DNA of 10,981 nt from an uncultured Gammaproteobacteria bacterium (GCA_905479545.1 CAJQNE010000235.1:1-10981); one strand, 5' to 3'. Shown: positions 1 to 8,650, counted from the stretch's first letter. Program-made: numbers and translations. The notes: a model not told the origin generated them from the sequence alone.

Positions 1-394
1 TTTCTTTGCTGGCAAGCGAAGCATCAGGTTTAACGAACATTTTAAGCCGGCCCGATTTAAGCGCCTGAACCTCAGCCTTACCGCTGCGCTCGATAACCTC
101 AAGCCGATAGCGTTTGCCGAAAGCGTAGTGGCATTCGCCAGAAATGTATTGCCGGGTTGATTGTCGCGGCTGAGCAGCGAAGTCACGTTGCTGCTGCTTA
201 ATCCAGCTTAGCTTCGCTACCACCGCCAATCGCACGTTGTCATCTGTCACATGCACCGGCACAGCCACGCGTACGCGGCCGTCTGGCGGGTACACGGCCA
301 GGTGCAGGTTCTTTATAGGCTTGCGTACCACTTGCACGTCAATGCCGCCTACGGCCATCGTGGAGCCGCCTGATGCGTTAGAAGTGCTGGTCAC
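1..394 (-). CDS. YgjP-like (DUF45, M48-type) metallopeptidase, N-terminal part, cut by window edge
   Basis: The minus strand reads open from a GTG whose first base is the last base of the hsdR stop codon (TAGTG, 1-nt overlap) to the left edge, giving 131 visible residues. The segment around residues 16-70, including PPDGRVRVAVPVHVTDD and then WIKQQQRDF, followed by ISGECHYAFGKRYRLEV (85-100), matches the N-terminal pattern of the YgjP/DUF45 zinc metallopeptidase family (COG1451). The catalytic HExxH motif should lie further on, outside the window, so activity cannot be judged here. An ATG at 356-358 (residue 13) is an alternative start just before the conserved part. The stop/start overlap with hsdR indicates translational coupling, making this the last visible gene of the R-M operon. 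As known background, genes of this family are often found beside type I hsdR, but their role is not established. Family call fairly sure; function unknown. Confidence 0.8.
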   Translation of the reverse strand, partial: MTSTSNASGGSTMAVGGIDVQVVRKPIKNLHLAVYPPDGRVRVAVPVHVTDDNVRLAVVAKLSWIKQQQRDFAAQPRQSTRQYISGECHYAFGKRYRLEVIERSGKAEVQALKSGRLKMFVKPDASLASKE

Positions 395-3300
395 TAATCG
401 TATTCCGGCTGGTTTTTAATCAATTCCATAACCGCATCGACGTTAACGTTGTAAGCACCGGCCTGTTCTTCAACGGCGTACTTAACGTTGCGGGTTTTAA
501 TCGGGTTCGATTTCCAGCCGTCTTTACGGGTGCTATGCACGGCGGTATCAATTTTGGTGACCAATATTTCGTCTTCGCCAAAGTTGTCGTAAAGTGATTG
601 CTTGCCACGGCTGTCGATGGAAGAAGGGTATTTAGTGGTGGTTTGAGGCTTACTTACATTGCTCGCCAGCGCCTTCACCTGCTCCAAATATTCCTGGTAG
701 CTAATTGCCTCTTCGCGACGAAGGGCGATAAGTGCTTCCAGTAACTCGGACATTTTCTCGTAGTAACGAGGGTTAATCGGCTGTTCGTCGATGATGACCT
801 TACGAATATTATTCTCGATGGTTTCGGCCATCGCTTCAGGCACTTTTTTATCGGCCGACTTCGCCGGGTTCTGCCTGGCCTTTTCAACAATCAGTTCAAT
901 CAAGCCAAGCTTCTCAAAATCGACCAGCACTTCGCTGTCATCTGCCCGGATGTACTGGTCAATCAGGCGACGCATAGCAGGCTCATACTGCTTCATGTCG
1001 ACTTCGTCTTTAGACGCCAGCTTAATTTCTCGCCGCATATGGCTGAAGTGTTCCACCTCGGCTTTTATTACTTGGGCTTGTTTGCTGCTGTAGCCCGCCG
1101 CCTGCATTTCATTGGCTAAATTGGCATAGGCACGTACCAATGCAGCGACGTTTTTGTACAGCGCGACCCGCTTGCCCTCGTTAACCAATAAATCTTCGCT
1201 ATTGGCCACGTCGCCACAAAAGTAGCGAATGTAGTTAATCAGTTCTTTTGGCTGCAGCACTGGCTCGCAAAGTGCCTTGGTTGTTTCCCTGGCTTCCTCT
1301 AACGTCTCGCGGCTTTTATCCAGTCGGTTAGTGAGCAAGCCGGCAACGTCGTCGTCATCGTAGTTGTCGAACGCACCGCTGGTGTAATCACCTATGGAGG
1401 TTTCGAGGCTGTGGAACAGGTCTTTGTAATCGACTACATAGCCGTATTCTTTGTCTTCACCGTCTAAGCGGTTCACCCGACAAATGGCCTGAAACAGACC
1501 GTGATCCTGCATTTTTTTATCAATGTACAAATAGGTAGCTGAGGGTGCATCGAATCCTGTGAGTAGTTTGTCCACCACAATCAACAGCCGCATTTGACCG
1601 GGTTCGTCTTTAAACTGCTTTTTAACCCGTAGCTCAAACTCTTCGGCTTTTTTAATCGCCTCGGCTTTAGGTACCTCAAAGTAGTCGGCCAGCATCTGCT
1701 GGTATATTTCGTACTGGTGCAGCTTTTCGGTTAAACCTTCGCCGCTTTCCTCACCTTTTAAATCCGCCGCCGAAGGTAGGTAGCTGGTAACAATGGCACA
1801 GCGGCCTTTGAGCGAGGATTTACTGAACAGCTCATATACTTTGCACGCTTGGTAGATGCTGGCGCATACCAGCATGGCATTGCCCCGCTTGCTCATTAAG
1901 CGAGGCTTGGTCTCCATATCAATCAGAATGTCGTTAACAATCTGGTCAAGCCGCGACTGGCTGGAAAGCACCTTCTGCAACGTACCCCATTTTTGCTTGA
2001 GCTGAACCTTGGCCATATTCGAGAGGCCACGGGTCTTCATCTCAAACCAATCATCAATCTTTTTCTGCGAGGTAATGTGCTGGTCTATATCACGGGCTTC
2101 ATACTGTAAATCCAGCACGACGTTATCGTCTACGGCTTCATCAAACTTGTAGGTATGAATGAAGGAGCCGAACACCTCAATACTTTTTTGCTTGTCCTGC
2201 TTGAGCAGCGGCGTGCCGGTAAAGCCAATAAACGTCGCCTCGGGTAGAATCGCTTTCATGGCGGTGTGGAGCTTGCCGGACTGGGTGCGGTGGCACTCAT
2301 CGACAAAGACGAAGATGTTGCCTTTGGCGACAAAATCACTCGGTAGGCTGCGTCTCAGCGCTTCCAGATAATCATCGGTGGCTTTGTCGCCCTCGTCGGT
2401 ATCGTCTTCACCCTGGCGGCCAAATTTATGCACTAACGAGCACAGCAGCCATTTGTCTGATTTATTGAGCTCAGTGACTAAATCGGCGCTGTTTTTGCTG
2501 CGATAAATTGTTTCCTCAACACCGAGAAAAACGCCCTCAATTTGCTCGTCCAGTTCGGTGCGGTCGGTAATCACCAGCACGCGAGCGTTATCTACATTCT
2601 CACGAATCCACTTGGCGAGCCACACCATAGTGAGGCTTTTACCGGAGCCTTGGGTATGCCAAATAATGCCGCCTTGGTCTGCTTTAGTGGCACCGTGCTG
2701 AATACGCTGCTGAGCCGCGTGCACGCCGAAATATTGGTTTTTACGGCAGGTTTTTTTCACCCCGGCATCGAACACAATAAAGTTGTGAATTATGTCTAGC
2801 AGGCGCTCTTTATTGCAGAGGTTGAGAACGTCAAAATCGAGCAGGCCCAGCTGCGGCACGCTGTTACCGCTAGCGGCATTGGTAGCATTTACATCGTGAA
2901 CGGAGATATGCCGTTTACTGCGGTCATCATGCTCAGCATTGTAGTTCGGGTTTTCTTCTCGCCAGGTGTAGTAGTGGTTCTCGGGCGTTTGGATTCCGCC
3001 GTATCGTAGCCCTTCGCTATCGCTGCCTGCCATCACCAATTGCATGGTGCTGAAGAAATCACGGATAAAGGTTTTTTTCTGGTTATCTAAGTTTTGGTGA
3101 ATGCCTTCACTCACCGAAACGGAAGAACGTTTTAGCTCTATCACTCCAAGCGCAATGCCATTCACATACAAAGCAATGTCGGGGCGTTTGGTATTTTCGC
3201 CCTTTATGGTCACTTCTTCGGCAATTGCAAAATCATTATTGAGTGGGTTTTGCCAGTCAATCAGCCAAACGGTTTTAGTATTTTCGCCTTGGCCGGTTCG

Positions 3301-3588
3301 CACTTTTACGCCGTAGCGAAGTAGGCCATAAATTTCTTGGTTGGCTTGGTAGAGTTTTTTGCCATCGCCCATGCTGGCCGCTTGTTTTACTCGGCGCAGC
3401 GCGCTGGCAATCATCGTCTCATCCACGCCTTGCTTTAATAGCCACTGGCGACAGTAGCTTTCTTCAATATTGGAGTTACCGTCGCGGTCTTGCCAATTAC
3501 CGTTATAGGCATAACCCAACTGCTGCTGGAAGAGCTGCACCAAACGGTTTTGGGTGGCGCGTTCAGTTTGGCCGATAGCAGACATCAT
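394..3588 (-). CDS. hsdR: Type I restriction enzyme subunit R (translocase/endonuclease)
   Basis: This 1064-residue protein has the full HsdR architecture. An N-terminal PD-(D/E)xK nuclease shows RPD at 135-137 and ELK at 151-153. The SF2 translocase follows: Walker A TQGSGKS at about 312-318, DECH box at 430-433, TGTP at 457-460, LLTGFD at 675-680 and QAICRVNR at 700-707. The helical C-terminus probably contacts the methylase core. In known type I enzymes HsdR binds an M2S complex, pulls DNA past it using ATP, and cuts at a distance when the target is unmethylated. All key residues are present and the length is normal, so the gene looks intact. The start is the first of two tandem ATGs (3588), with AGGG 8 nt upstream. 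It lies 13 nt after the NucS-like gene and overlaps the metallopeptidase start by 1 nt. Very sure. Confidence 0.97.
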   Translation of the reverse strand: MMSAIGQTERATQNRLVQLFQQQLGYAYNGNWQDRDGNSNIEESYCRQWLLKQGVDETMIASALRRVKQAASMGDGKKLYQANQEIYGLLRYGVKVRTGQGENTKTVWLIDWQNPLNNDFAIAEEVTIKGENTKRPDIALYVNGIALGVIELKRSSVSVSEGIHQNLDNQKKTFIRDFFSTMQLVMAGSDSEGLRYGGIQTPENHYYTWREENPNYNAEHDDRSKRHISVHDVNATNAASGNSVPQLGLLDFDVLNLCNKERLLDIIHNFIVFDAGVKKTCRKNQYFGVHAAQQRIQHGATKADQGGIIWHTQGSGKSLTMVWLAKWIRENVDNARVLVITDRTELDEQIEGVFLGVEETIYRSKNSADLVTELNKSDKWLLCSLVHKFGRQGEDDTDEGDKATDDYLEALRRSLPSDFVAKGNIFVFVDECHRTQSGKLHTAMKAILPEATFIGFTGTPLLKQDKQKSIEVFGSFIHTYKFDEAVDDNVVLDLQYEARDIDQHITSQKKIDDWFEMKTRGLSNMAKVQLKQKWGTLQKVLSSQSRLDQIVNDILIDMETKPRLMSKRGNAMLVCASIYQACKVYELFSKSSLKGRCAIVTSYLPSAADLKGEESGEGLTEKLHQYEIYQQMLADYFEVPKAEAIKKAEEFELRVKKQFKDEPGQMRLLIVVDKLLTGFDAPSATYLYIDKKMQDHGLFQAICRVNRLDGEDKEYGYVVDYKDLFHSLETSIGDYTSGAFDNYDDDDVAGLLTNRLDKSRETLEEARETTKALCEPVLQPKELINYIRYFCGDVANSEDLLVNEGKRVALYKNVAALVRAYANLANEMQAAGYSSKQAQVIKAEVEHFSHMRREIKLASKDEVDMKQYEPAMRRLIDQYIRADDSEVLVDFEKLGLIELIVEKARQNPAKSADKKVPEAMAETIENNIRKVIIDEQPINPRYYEKMSELLEALIALRREEAISYQEYLEQVKALASNVSKPQTTTKYPSSIDSRGKQSLYDNFGEDEILVTKIDTAVHSTRKDGWKSNPIKTRNVKYAVEEQAGAYNVNVDAVMELIKNQPEYD

Positions 3589-3601
3589 TGGATTCCCTGA
3601 A

Positions 3602-4537
3602 CTAAACTTTAAATAGCTTGAAACTTACCTGATACCGATAGAAATCGATATTACTGGTGACCTGAAGCGCTCGCTTTATACGAAGGTCGTCTTCCAACGC
3701 AACGATAACTCCACGAACGGCTTGGCCTGTCTCACAGAGGTCAGCCTTCACATATCCCATATACCGTTGCACCTGCCCAACGACAGCGTCGCTGGCACGG
3801 CCTTTTTTCAGCTCAACTACCAGAAGCTCTTTTTTGTCTTTGCTAATGGCCAGTATGTCAATCGGCCCGGTGTCGCTTGGATATTGCTGGCCGATAACCT
3901 CACCATCCTCGGTGTAAATATCGTAGTCGTTACCCATCTCGGTAGAAGCCCAGTTGCTCACCAGAAAGTCTTCCAAGTGTTTTTCCAACGCGAACACAGT
4001 GGGATCTTCAATAGTTTCGTCGGTGGCGAAGAGTTTCTGCGGCGAAATACCTTCAAGCAAGCCATCGATTTCTTCATGGTGTTTAGAAATATTACTAACC
4101 GTGCCGATGGAGCCCGCCGAGTTCTTTAATCCCAAACTCATTTCCTCACGAGCGAGGGTATGCGGGTACCACTGCACGCCACGCCGGTGCGGTAGCATGC
4201 CGCCGGGAACGTACTGATACTCTGTGTTTACTTCCCCCACATAGCAAGCACCGTCGCCCGTAGGACACAGCACAATATCGCCCACGGCAATACCCTTGCA
4301 GATGGTGTAAAGCATTCCGGTCGCTAAGCCTGCTGACACCTTGGATTTATCGGGATTTTGCTGCCGATAAATCGGGCGGTTTGTTTCTCTGAACTTCTCC
4401 ACTGAGCTTTCAAGACTGTCCGCAAGGTCGAAGTTCAGGCCCCAGTCGCCGCCAATAAAGCTCTGTTCATGGCATGGCTCGGCATGCACATTCTTCCGGC
4501 CGAGGATGATTCGGTAATAACTTCGTGGCGTGGTCAT
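3602..4537 (-). CDS. NucS/DUF91-like putative PD-(D/E)xK endonuclease within the hsd operon
   Basis: This 311-residue protein is not a standard subunit of type I R-M systems. Its C-terminal half (about 178-305) reads like the NucS nuclease fold. FALEKHLEDFLVSNW is followed by GPIDILA (D227), LLVVELKKG (E242, K244) and AVVGQVQRYMGYV (Q255), which gives the D...ExK...Q series of this PD-(D/E)xK family. The N-terminal half has a short beta-rich stretch (GDIVLCPTGDGACYVGEV, 86-103) that could be a small PUA/EVE- or SH3-like binding domain; I cannot name it firmly. The gene overlaps hsdS by 4 nt (ATGA) and precedes hsdR by 13 nt, so it should be made together with the R-M subunits. A second nuclease that adds cleavage specificity or acts on DNA ends is plausible but inferred. 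No signal peptide or membrane segment is visible. Nuclease family fairly sure; role unknown. Confidence 0.78.
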   Translation of the reverse strand: MTTPRSYYRIILGRKNVHAEPCHEQSFIGGDWGLNFDLADSLESSVEKFRETNRPIYRQQNPDKSKVSAGLATGMLYTICKGIAVGDIVLCPTGDGACYVGEVNTEYQYVPGGMLPHRRGVQWYPHTLAREEMSLGLKNSAGSIGTVSNISKHHEEIDGLLEGISPQKLFATDETIEDPTVFALEKHLEDFLVSNWASTEMGNDYDIYTEDGEVIGQQYPSDTGPIDILAISKDKKELLVVELKKGRASDAVVGQVQRYMGYVKADLCETGQAVRGVIVALEDDLRIKRALQVTSNIDFYRYQVSFKLFKV

Positions 4538-5802
4538 AGTAGGCGGGTTCTTCCGGTGAGTAGCTCTTGCATCACGCCTTGCTTGAGTTGTTGTGATTTT
4601 TTCAATCGCTGAGTTAGCCCGTCAATATCCTTATTCATGTCCATTAGTATCTCACCGATGGCTTTTTGCTCTGACCTGTCTTTAGGCGCGACAAATTCAC
4701 AACCCGCTATATCTCCATTCAGGATATGCGTCTGCGTTACACCATCATCTAAACGCAAAAAGTAATCGTGCCGATTGATGGCATAGTAGAGAAAACTCGG
4801 GTCGATTCGTTTTGAGCGATAGATACATACCCGCTGATTTACGGCATAAATGCGGTCTTCACTTACCAAGTAGCATTTGGCTAATGCCTTCCCGTTTGGT
4901 AGGTCGCTCAGCACCATAAGTACATCACCTATTTTCGCTGGACAGTCATTCTGGCTACAAAACTTTCTAACGCGTCCTTCAGTGGAAACAAATTTGGAGT
5001 TAACAACAACAAACTGGCCAGCATTGACGACATAGGGTTCATGCGCTTTGCCGTGAATCAGGTTGGCTACGTCAAGTAAGTTGACGACCTCCCAATCCTT
5101 CGGAATTTCACCCAATTCGGTTTGTTGGTAGCCGCTGTGGGTTTTATCAAACGGCGGTAGGCGTTTTTTGCCGGTGAGCAATTGCTGCATGGCCGCGGTT
5201 TTAATGGCGCGCTTTTTGGCGATTAGCTTTTCCAGCGAGGTGATTAGGGCATCAACATCTGAGAGCGCGTTGGCTATGGCGGTTTTTTCGTTTTCCCTCG
5301 GGGGCAACGCGGCTTTGAAGGCTGCCATGTCCTTATTGGTAATCTGGTTAATTGTAGCGCCCATAATTTCGCTTATTTGGCGCTGAATCGAATCAGACTG
5401 GAACTGATAAAAGAGAAATCGGTTAGACGGAGAACGATAAATCGACATGAAAGCGCCAAATGCAGACCCTTCGGTTTTCTTATCTATCAACGCACACTTA
5501 CCAATTAAATGCCGACTCCCATTTCGCACACATAATAAAATGTCACCCTCTTTCACAATGACTCTTTCTGGCAATTCCATTTCAACGAACACATTGTTTT
5601 CAAATGCCAACTTGTTGTTTTGCACATTTGACGAACGTAGAACCAAAGAGCCATGTTCGGCTACGTCCTTGGGGCTATAAGTCAATCCGATTATGGTCTG
5701 CCCGATCTTCCCCAGTTCAATAACATGCCAATCGGCAGGTAATATTCCAATTTCAGTTTGCTTATACCTGCCCGCTGGACGACGCAATAGATCGCTCACC
5801 AC
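4534..5802 (-). CDS. hsdS: Type I R-M specificity subunit S
   Basis: This 422-residue protein has the pseudo-symmetric HsdS plan. The first target recognition domain is at about 13-168 and opens with YKQTEIGILPADWHV. A conserved central helix follows at about 169-215, ending QQLLTGKKRL. The second recognition domain (about 225-374) opens with the sister motif YQQTELGEIPKDWEV. The C-terminal helix (about 375-421) ends QELLTGRTRL. Each recognition domain reads one half of a bipartite DNA target, and the helices set the spacing and hold the two HsdM copies. The target cannot be read from sequence. The start is GTG at 5802, seven bases before hsdM ends; a second GTG at 5799, overlapping the hsdM TGA, is equally possible. 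The 3' end overlaps the NucS-like gene by 4 nt. No truncation or frameshift is visible. Very sure. Confidence 0.96.
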   Translation of the reverse strand: MVSDLLRRPAGRYKQTEIGILPADWHVIELGKIGQTIIGLTYSPKDVAEHGSLVLRSSNVQNNKLAFENNVFVEMELPERVIVKEGDILLCVRNGSRHLIGKCALIDKKTEGSAFGAFMSIYRSPSNRFLFYQFQSDSIQRQISEIMGATINQITNKDMAAFKAALPPRENEKTAIANALSDVDALITSLEKLIAKKRAIKTAAMQQLLTGKKRLPPFDKTHSGYQQTELGEIPKDWEVVNLLDVANLIHGKAHEPYVVNAGQFVVVNSKFVSTEGRVRKFCSQNDCPAKIGDVLMVLSDLPNGKALAKCYLVSEDRIYAVNQRVCIYRSKRIDPSFLYYAINRHDYFLRLDDGVTQTHILNGDIAGCEFVAPKDRSEQKAIGEILMDMNKDIDGLTQRLKKSQQLKQGVMQELLTGRTRLL

Positions 5803-8282
5803 GCCAACCCCATCTTCCGCAAATGCCCATCCACCTTGGCACTAAGTAACTCAACGCTCTCCGCCATAGCAGGCAAAGGCTCCGCATACCGCTCTTCCAG
5901 CGTTTTCACTCGATTAGCCAATTGCTGGGTCACCCGCTCAATCTCGGCAACAATATTGGCCTGCAAGGTCGCTAACCATTTGTCTGCAACGATGAGGGTT
6001 TTATTGTCTGCCTCGTTGAGTTTGGGGTATTGAGCAAAGACTTGTTTGTCCAATGCTTCCTGTGCCGTTTTTACGGCTTTTTTGGCATTGGCTTCGGTTT
6101 CTAATAGCTTTTTAATGTGTTTGAGGGCGGTAATTTCTTCTGGGTCTGCAGTGGTTTTTTGCGCCACTTTCAACCGTGCCGCCACACTGGCTTTGCTGAT
6201 TTTACCGCTGTCGGTAAGCGCTTCTTCCAATAAGCCGCCTTCAATGGCCTGTTCTTCCACATAGGCTTCTTGGGCTTGGGTGTGGCCATCTGCCTCGGTT
6301 TGCAGTTGCTCCAGTGCAGCCTGCTCTTTGGCGAAATAGCGCTGCACAATCAATGCGGGTGGTATTAGCTCGGCTTTGTATTTGACCTTATTAATAATTA
6401 GATCGGGCGTTTCTTTGAGCTTTTCGCCTTTGGCAACGGTGAGCGTGCGCAGGGCATTGGCGGCGGCCCATCCGTCTTGGGTAATCACGTAAACATCGTC
6501 CTGCATTACTTCTGACCAGTAATCCATAATGATCTGGTACATGTCGTATCGGCTTAATAGCGCGGCGTTGCTATAGGCCTGTAGCAGTTGCTCGGAAATG
6601 CGATGGATAACGTCTTTGGGTAAGTCTTGCGGGTTTAGGGCGCTTAAATCAGCCTTGGCTTTCCATTGATGGAATATCTCAATGCTCTGCGCTGCAAACT
6701 GTTTGAACTCAGCGTGTTGCAGAATGGTGTTTTTGACGTCAGCGGCGGCTACCAAGGCTTTGCTGTAATCACTGCTTCTATCAGCGCGGCCTTCTGCGGG
6801 GTCATCCGCAAACAGTGTGGCCCGTAGCGTTGGGAATACCTGCCAATAGTGGTCTAGCGCGGCAATATCGGCATTGGGGATGCCGCCACTGAGGTGGGCG
6901 CTGAGGTCGTGCAGATCTTCTTTGGCGGAGCTGTCGATATACCGGGGAATATTGAGGTTGTAGTCGTTACCGGCTATTTCGGCAAAGCTCACCCGGCGGC
7001 TATAGCCCTGTTTTTCAATCTGGCTGTTGAACACATCAACAATTTTATGCAGGTCTTGCTCGCGCAGGCGGTTTTTCGGGCCGTCTTTAGTGAAGCCTTT
7101 GCTGGCGTCGATCATAAAGATGCCGCCTTGCTTTTTGTCTTCCTCGCCAGCTTCAAGCCGGGCTTTAGCTCCGAGCTTATCGATAACAATAATGCAGGCC
7201 GGTATACCGGTACCGTAAAACAAGTTGGCGGGCAGGCCGATAATGCCTTTGATATAGCCCTGCTGAATTAGCTGGCGACGTATGCCTGCCTCAGCGTTGC
7301 CACGGAACAGCACCCCGTGCGGCAGAATCACTGCGCCTTTGCCAGTGCTCTTTAGCGATTTAAGAATATGCAGCAGAAAGGCGTAGTCGCCGTTTTTCTC
7401 TGGTGGTATGCCGTATTCAAAGCGTTTGTATTGGTCGTCTGTCGGCAGAAAACCAGTGTGCCAGGCTTTATACGAAAACGGCGGGTTTGCAACAGCAAAG
7501 TCGAAGGTTTTAAGCCCGTCGCTTTGCTTAAACTCGGGTGAAGCCAGCGTGCTGTAGCCACCGGGGGCAATTTCGGCATCGGCGTTGTTGTGCAGAATCA
7601 TGTTCATGCGGCATAGCGCGGTGGTGGCTACGTCTTTTTCCTGACCGTAAATACTTAGGCCGCTGGGTGCTTCATCAGCGGCTTTAAGCAGCAGCGAACC
7701 GGAGCCACAAGTGGGGTCGTACACCGTTTGGTGCTGGCTGGTTTCTGCGTTAATACCCACCACTTTGGCCAGAATGCGCGACACCTCTGCCGGCGTGTAA
7801 AACTGACCTTTGCTCTTACCAGATTCGGTGGCGAAGTTGCGCATGAGGTATTCATAGGCATCGCCCAGCAAATCATCGCCCTGGGCACTGTTATCGCCAA
7901 AATCCAGCCCTTCAAAAATGCCGATTAGCTTGGTGAGCCTATCGACCATTTCTTTGCCTTTGCCAAGGCGGTCTTCGTCGTTAAAGTCGTTATCTTTATT
8001 GGCCAGCCAGGCAAGGCCGTTTTCTGTGGCAATACCATCAAGCACAATATTGAGCTTTTCGCCGACTTCCTTATCGCCCTTGAGCTTGGAAATATCTTCG
8101 AAGCGGCAGCCCTCGGGCACCACAATCATGGCGCGTGGGTCGTTCAGGTGTTTGTCAGAGACATATTTCAGGAACAGGAAGGTGAGTACGTAATCTTTGT
8201 ACTGCGAGGCATCCATGCCGCCACGTAGCTCGTCGCAGCTTTTCCAAAGGGACGAGTAAAGTTCGGTTTTCTTAATGGCCAT
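5796..8282 (-). CDS. hsdM: Type I R-M DNA N6-adenine methyltransferase subunit M, long form
   Basis: Translated from ATG 8282, the product has 828 residues and begins MAIKKTELYSSLWKSCDELR, a typical HsdM start. Motifs, numbered from that start: GQFYTP at 159-164, SAM-binding DPTCGSGS at 189-196, and catalytic NPPF at 266-269. The core closes with the segment around NDYNLNIPRYID (about 439-450). The remaining roughly 380 residues form a helical extension with probable coiled coils (about 600-690 and 720-800), ending HLRKMGLAW. Classical HsdM proteins such as M.EcoR124I are about 520 residues, so this belongs to the longer group. It methylates adenine in the target chosen by HsdS and is needed in the cleavage complex. 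The frame stays open up to 8438, but the upstream residues do not look like HsdM, so 8282 is preferred; its ribosome site is weak. It overlaps hsdS. Very sure of family; start fairly sure. Confidence 0.95.
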   Translation of the reverse strand: MAIKKTELYSSLWKSCDELRGGMDASQYKDYVLTFLFLKYVSDKHLNDPRAMIVVPEGCRFEDISKLKGDKEVGEKLNIVLDGIATENGLAWLANKDNDFNDEDRLGKGKEMVDRLTKLIGIFEGLDFGDNSAQGDDLLGDAYEYLMRNFATESGKSKGQFYTPAEVSRILAKVVGINAETSQHQTVYDPTCGSGSLLLKAADEAPSGLSIYGQEKDVATTALCRMNMILHNNADAEIAPGGYSTLASPEFKQSDGLKTFDFAVANPPFSYKAWHTGFLPTDDQYKRFEYGIPPEKNGDYAFLLHILKSLKSTGKGAVILPHGVLFRGNAEAGIRRQLIQQGYIKGIIGLPANLFYGTGIPACIIVIDKLGAKARLEAGEEDKKQGGIFMIDASKGFTKDGPKNRLREQDLHKIVDVFNSQIEKQGYSRRVSFAEIAGNDYNLNIPRYIDSSAKEDLHDLSAHLSGGIPNADIAALDHYWQVFPTLRATLFADDPAEGRADRSSDYSKALVAAADVKNTILQHAEFKQFAAQSIEIFHQWKAKADLSALNPQDLPKDVIHRISEQLLQAYSNAALLSRYDMYQIIMDYWSEVMQDDVYVITQDGWAAANALRTLTVAKGEKLKETPDLIINKVKYKAELIPPALIVQRYFAKEQAALEQLQTEADGHTQAQEAYVEEQAIEGGLLEEALTDSGKISKASVAARLKVAQKTTADPEEITALKHIKKLLETEANAKKAVKTAQEALDKQVFAQYPKLNEADNKTLIVADKWLATLQANIVAEIERVTQQLANRVKTLEERYAEPLPAMAESVELLSAKVDGHLRKMGLAW

Positions 8283-8398
8283 ATTGCCAAGGGTTCCTGA
8301 AATTAGTTTTAGACGAATTTTTTGGCGGTTTGAACAAAGCGAATGTTGGCCCAATGTCATGTGGTTACTGAGCAGCTGCTGCTTCAAGATTGGCTCGA

Positions 8399-8437
8399 TG
8401 TGGCAGAGCTGCCGAAAATTAACGGTTGCCTGCCACA
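8399..8437. repeat. Inverted repeat in the hsdM leader
   Basis: TGTGGCAG (8399-8406) is exactly matched by its reverse complement CTGCCACA (8430-8437). Inside these arms lies CCG...CGG around an AT-rich centre (aaaattaa). The whole dyad therefore approximates a 15-16-bp imperfect stem with an 8-nt loop. It sits 117-155 nt before the hsdM ATG. It could be a leader RNA hairpin or a protein-binding dyad. No T-run follows it on the minus strand, so it is not a standard terminator. Confidence 0.5.
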
Positions 8438-8487
8438 ATACCCCGTTTGAGCTCCAATTTGTTTAGAAGCCAGTACTCGGCGTGAGG

Positions 8488-8498
8488 CATATATTGAT
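8488..8498. promoter_or_regulatory. Candidate XRE operator upstream of hsdM
   Basis: CATATATTGAT at 8488-8498 is the exact reverse complement of ATCAATATATG at 8907-8917, upstream of xre. The flanks also share GGCAT. Having the same 11-bp word before both the regulator and the hsd operon is what a shared operator would give. In the xre copy, ATCA/TGAT half-sites are visible. The AT-rich core could also overlap a -10 element. Binding is inferred. Confidence 0.4.
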
Positions 8499-8576
8499 TG
8501 CTAAGAAAGGCTTCGCGAAATACTGTTAGTTAGGTAAATAGACGCGCGATAGCATTGCTTCATTGGCTACTTGTAA

Positions 8577-8593
8577 CAGTGGCGTAATCACTG
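8577..8593. repeat. CAGTG-N7-CACTG dyad
   Basis: Perfect 5-bp arms around a 7-nt centre, located just past the 3' end of xre and upstream of hsdM. It could be a regulator site, but arms this short arise often by chance. Confidence 0.25.
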
Positions 8594-8650
8594 CGATTGA
8601 ACCGTTTTTTCAGCCCGAAGCTGAGCTGTAAAAGTAGCGGCCTAGACGAT

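Larger units (their letters stand above)
8283..8650 (-). promoter_or_regulatory. Leader/promoter region between xre and hsdM
   Basis: About 370 bp separate the end of xre from the hsdM start, whereas all genes downstream are packed tightly. I see no convincing gene here, although the hsdM frame is open to 8438. The region contains an inverted-repeat pair (8399-8437), a copy of an 11-bp sequence also found before xre (8488-8498), the 8-bp palindrome TTCGCGAA (8512-8519), a CAGTG-N7-CACTG dyad (8577-8593) and a small hairpin (8610-8624). The hsd promoter most probably lies here, but no sigma-70 -35/-10 pair is good enough to call. Confidence 0.55.

Noticed and set aside
237..419. 60-aa plus-strand ORF at the left end
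   Set aside because: It is antisense to the metallopeptidase frame, whose family pattern is clear.
8283..8438. 52-residue N-terminal extension of HsdM from ATG 8438
   Set aside because: The extra residues do not resemble HsdM. The conserved start MAIKKTELYSSLW at 8282 fits the family, and the extension overlaps a strong dyad.
8609..8624. Hairpin TCAGC-ccgaa-GCTGA as a terminator of xre
   Set aside because: On the minus strand it is followed by A residues, not T; on the plus strand the T-run precedes the stem. It is not a canonical rho-independent terminator.
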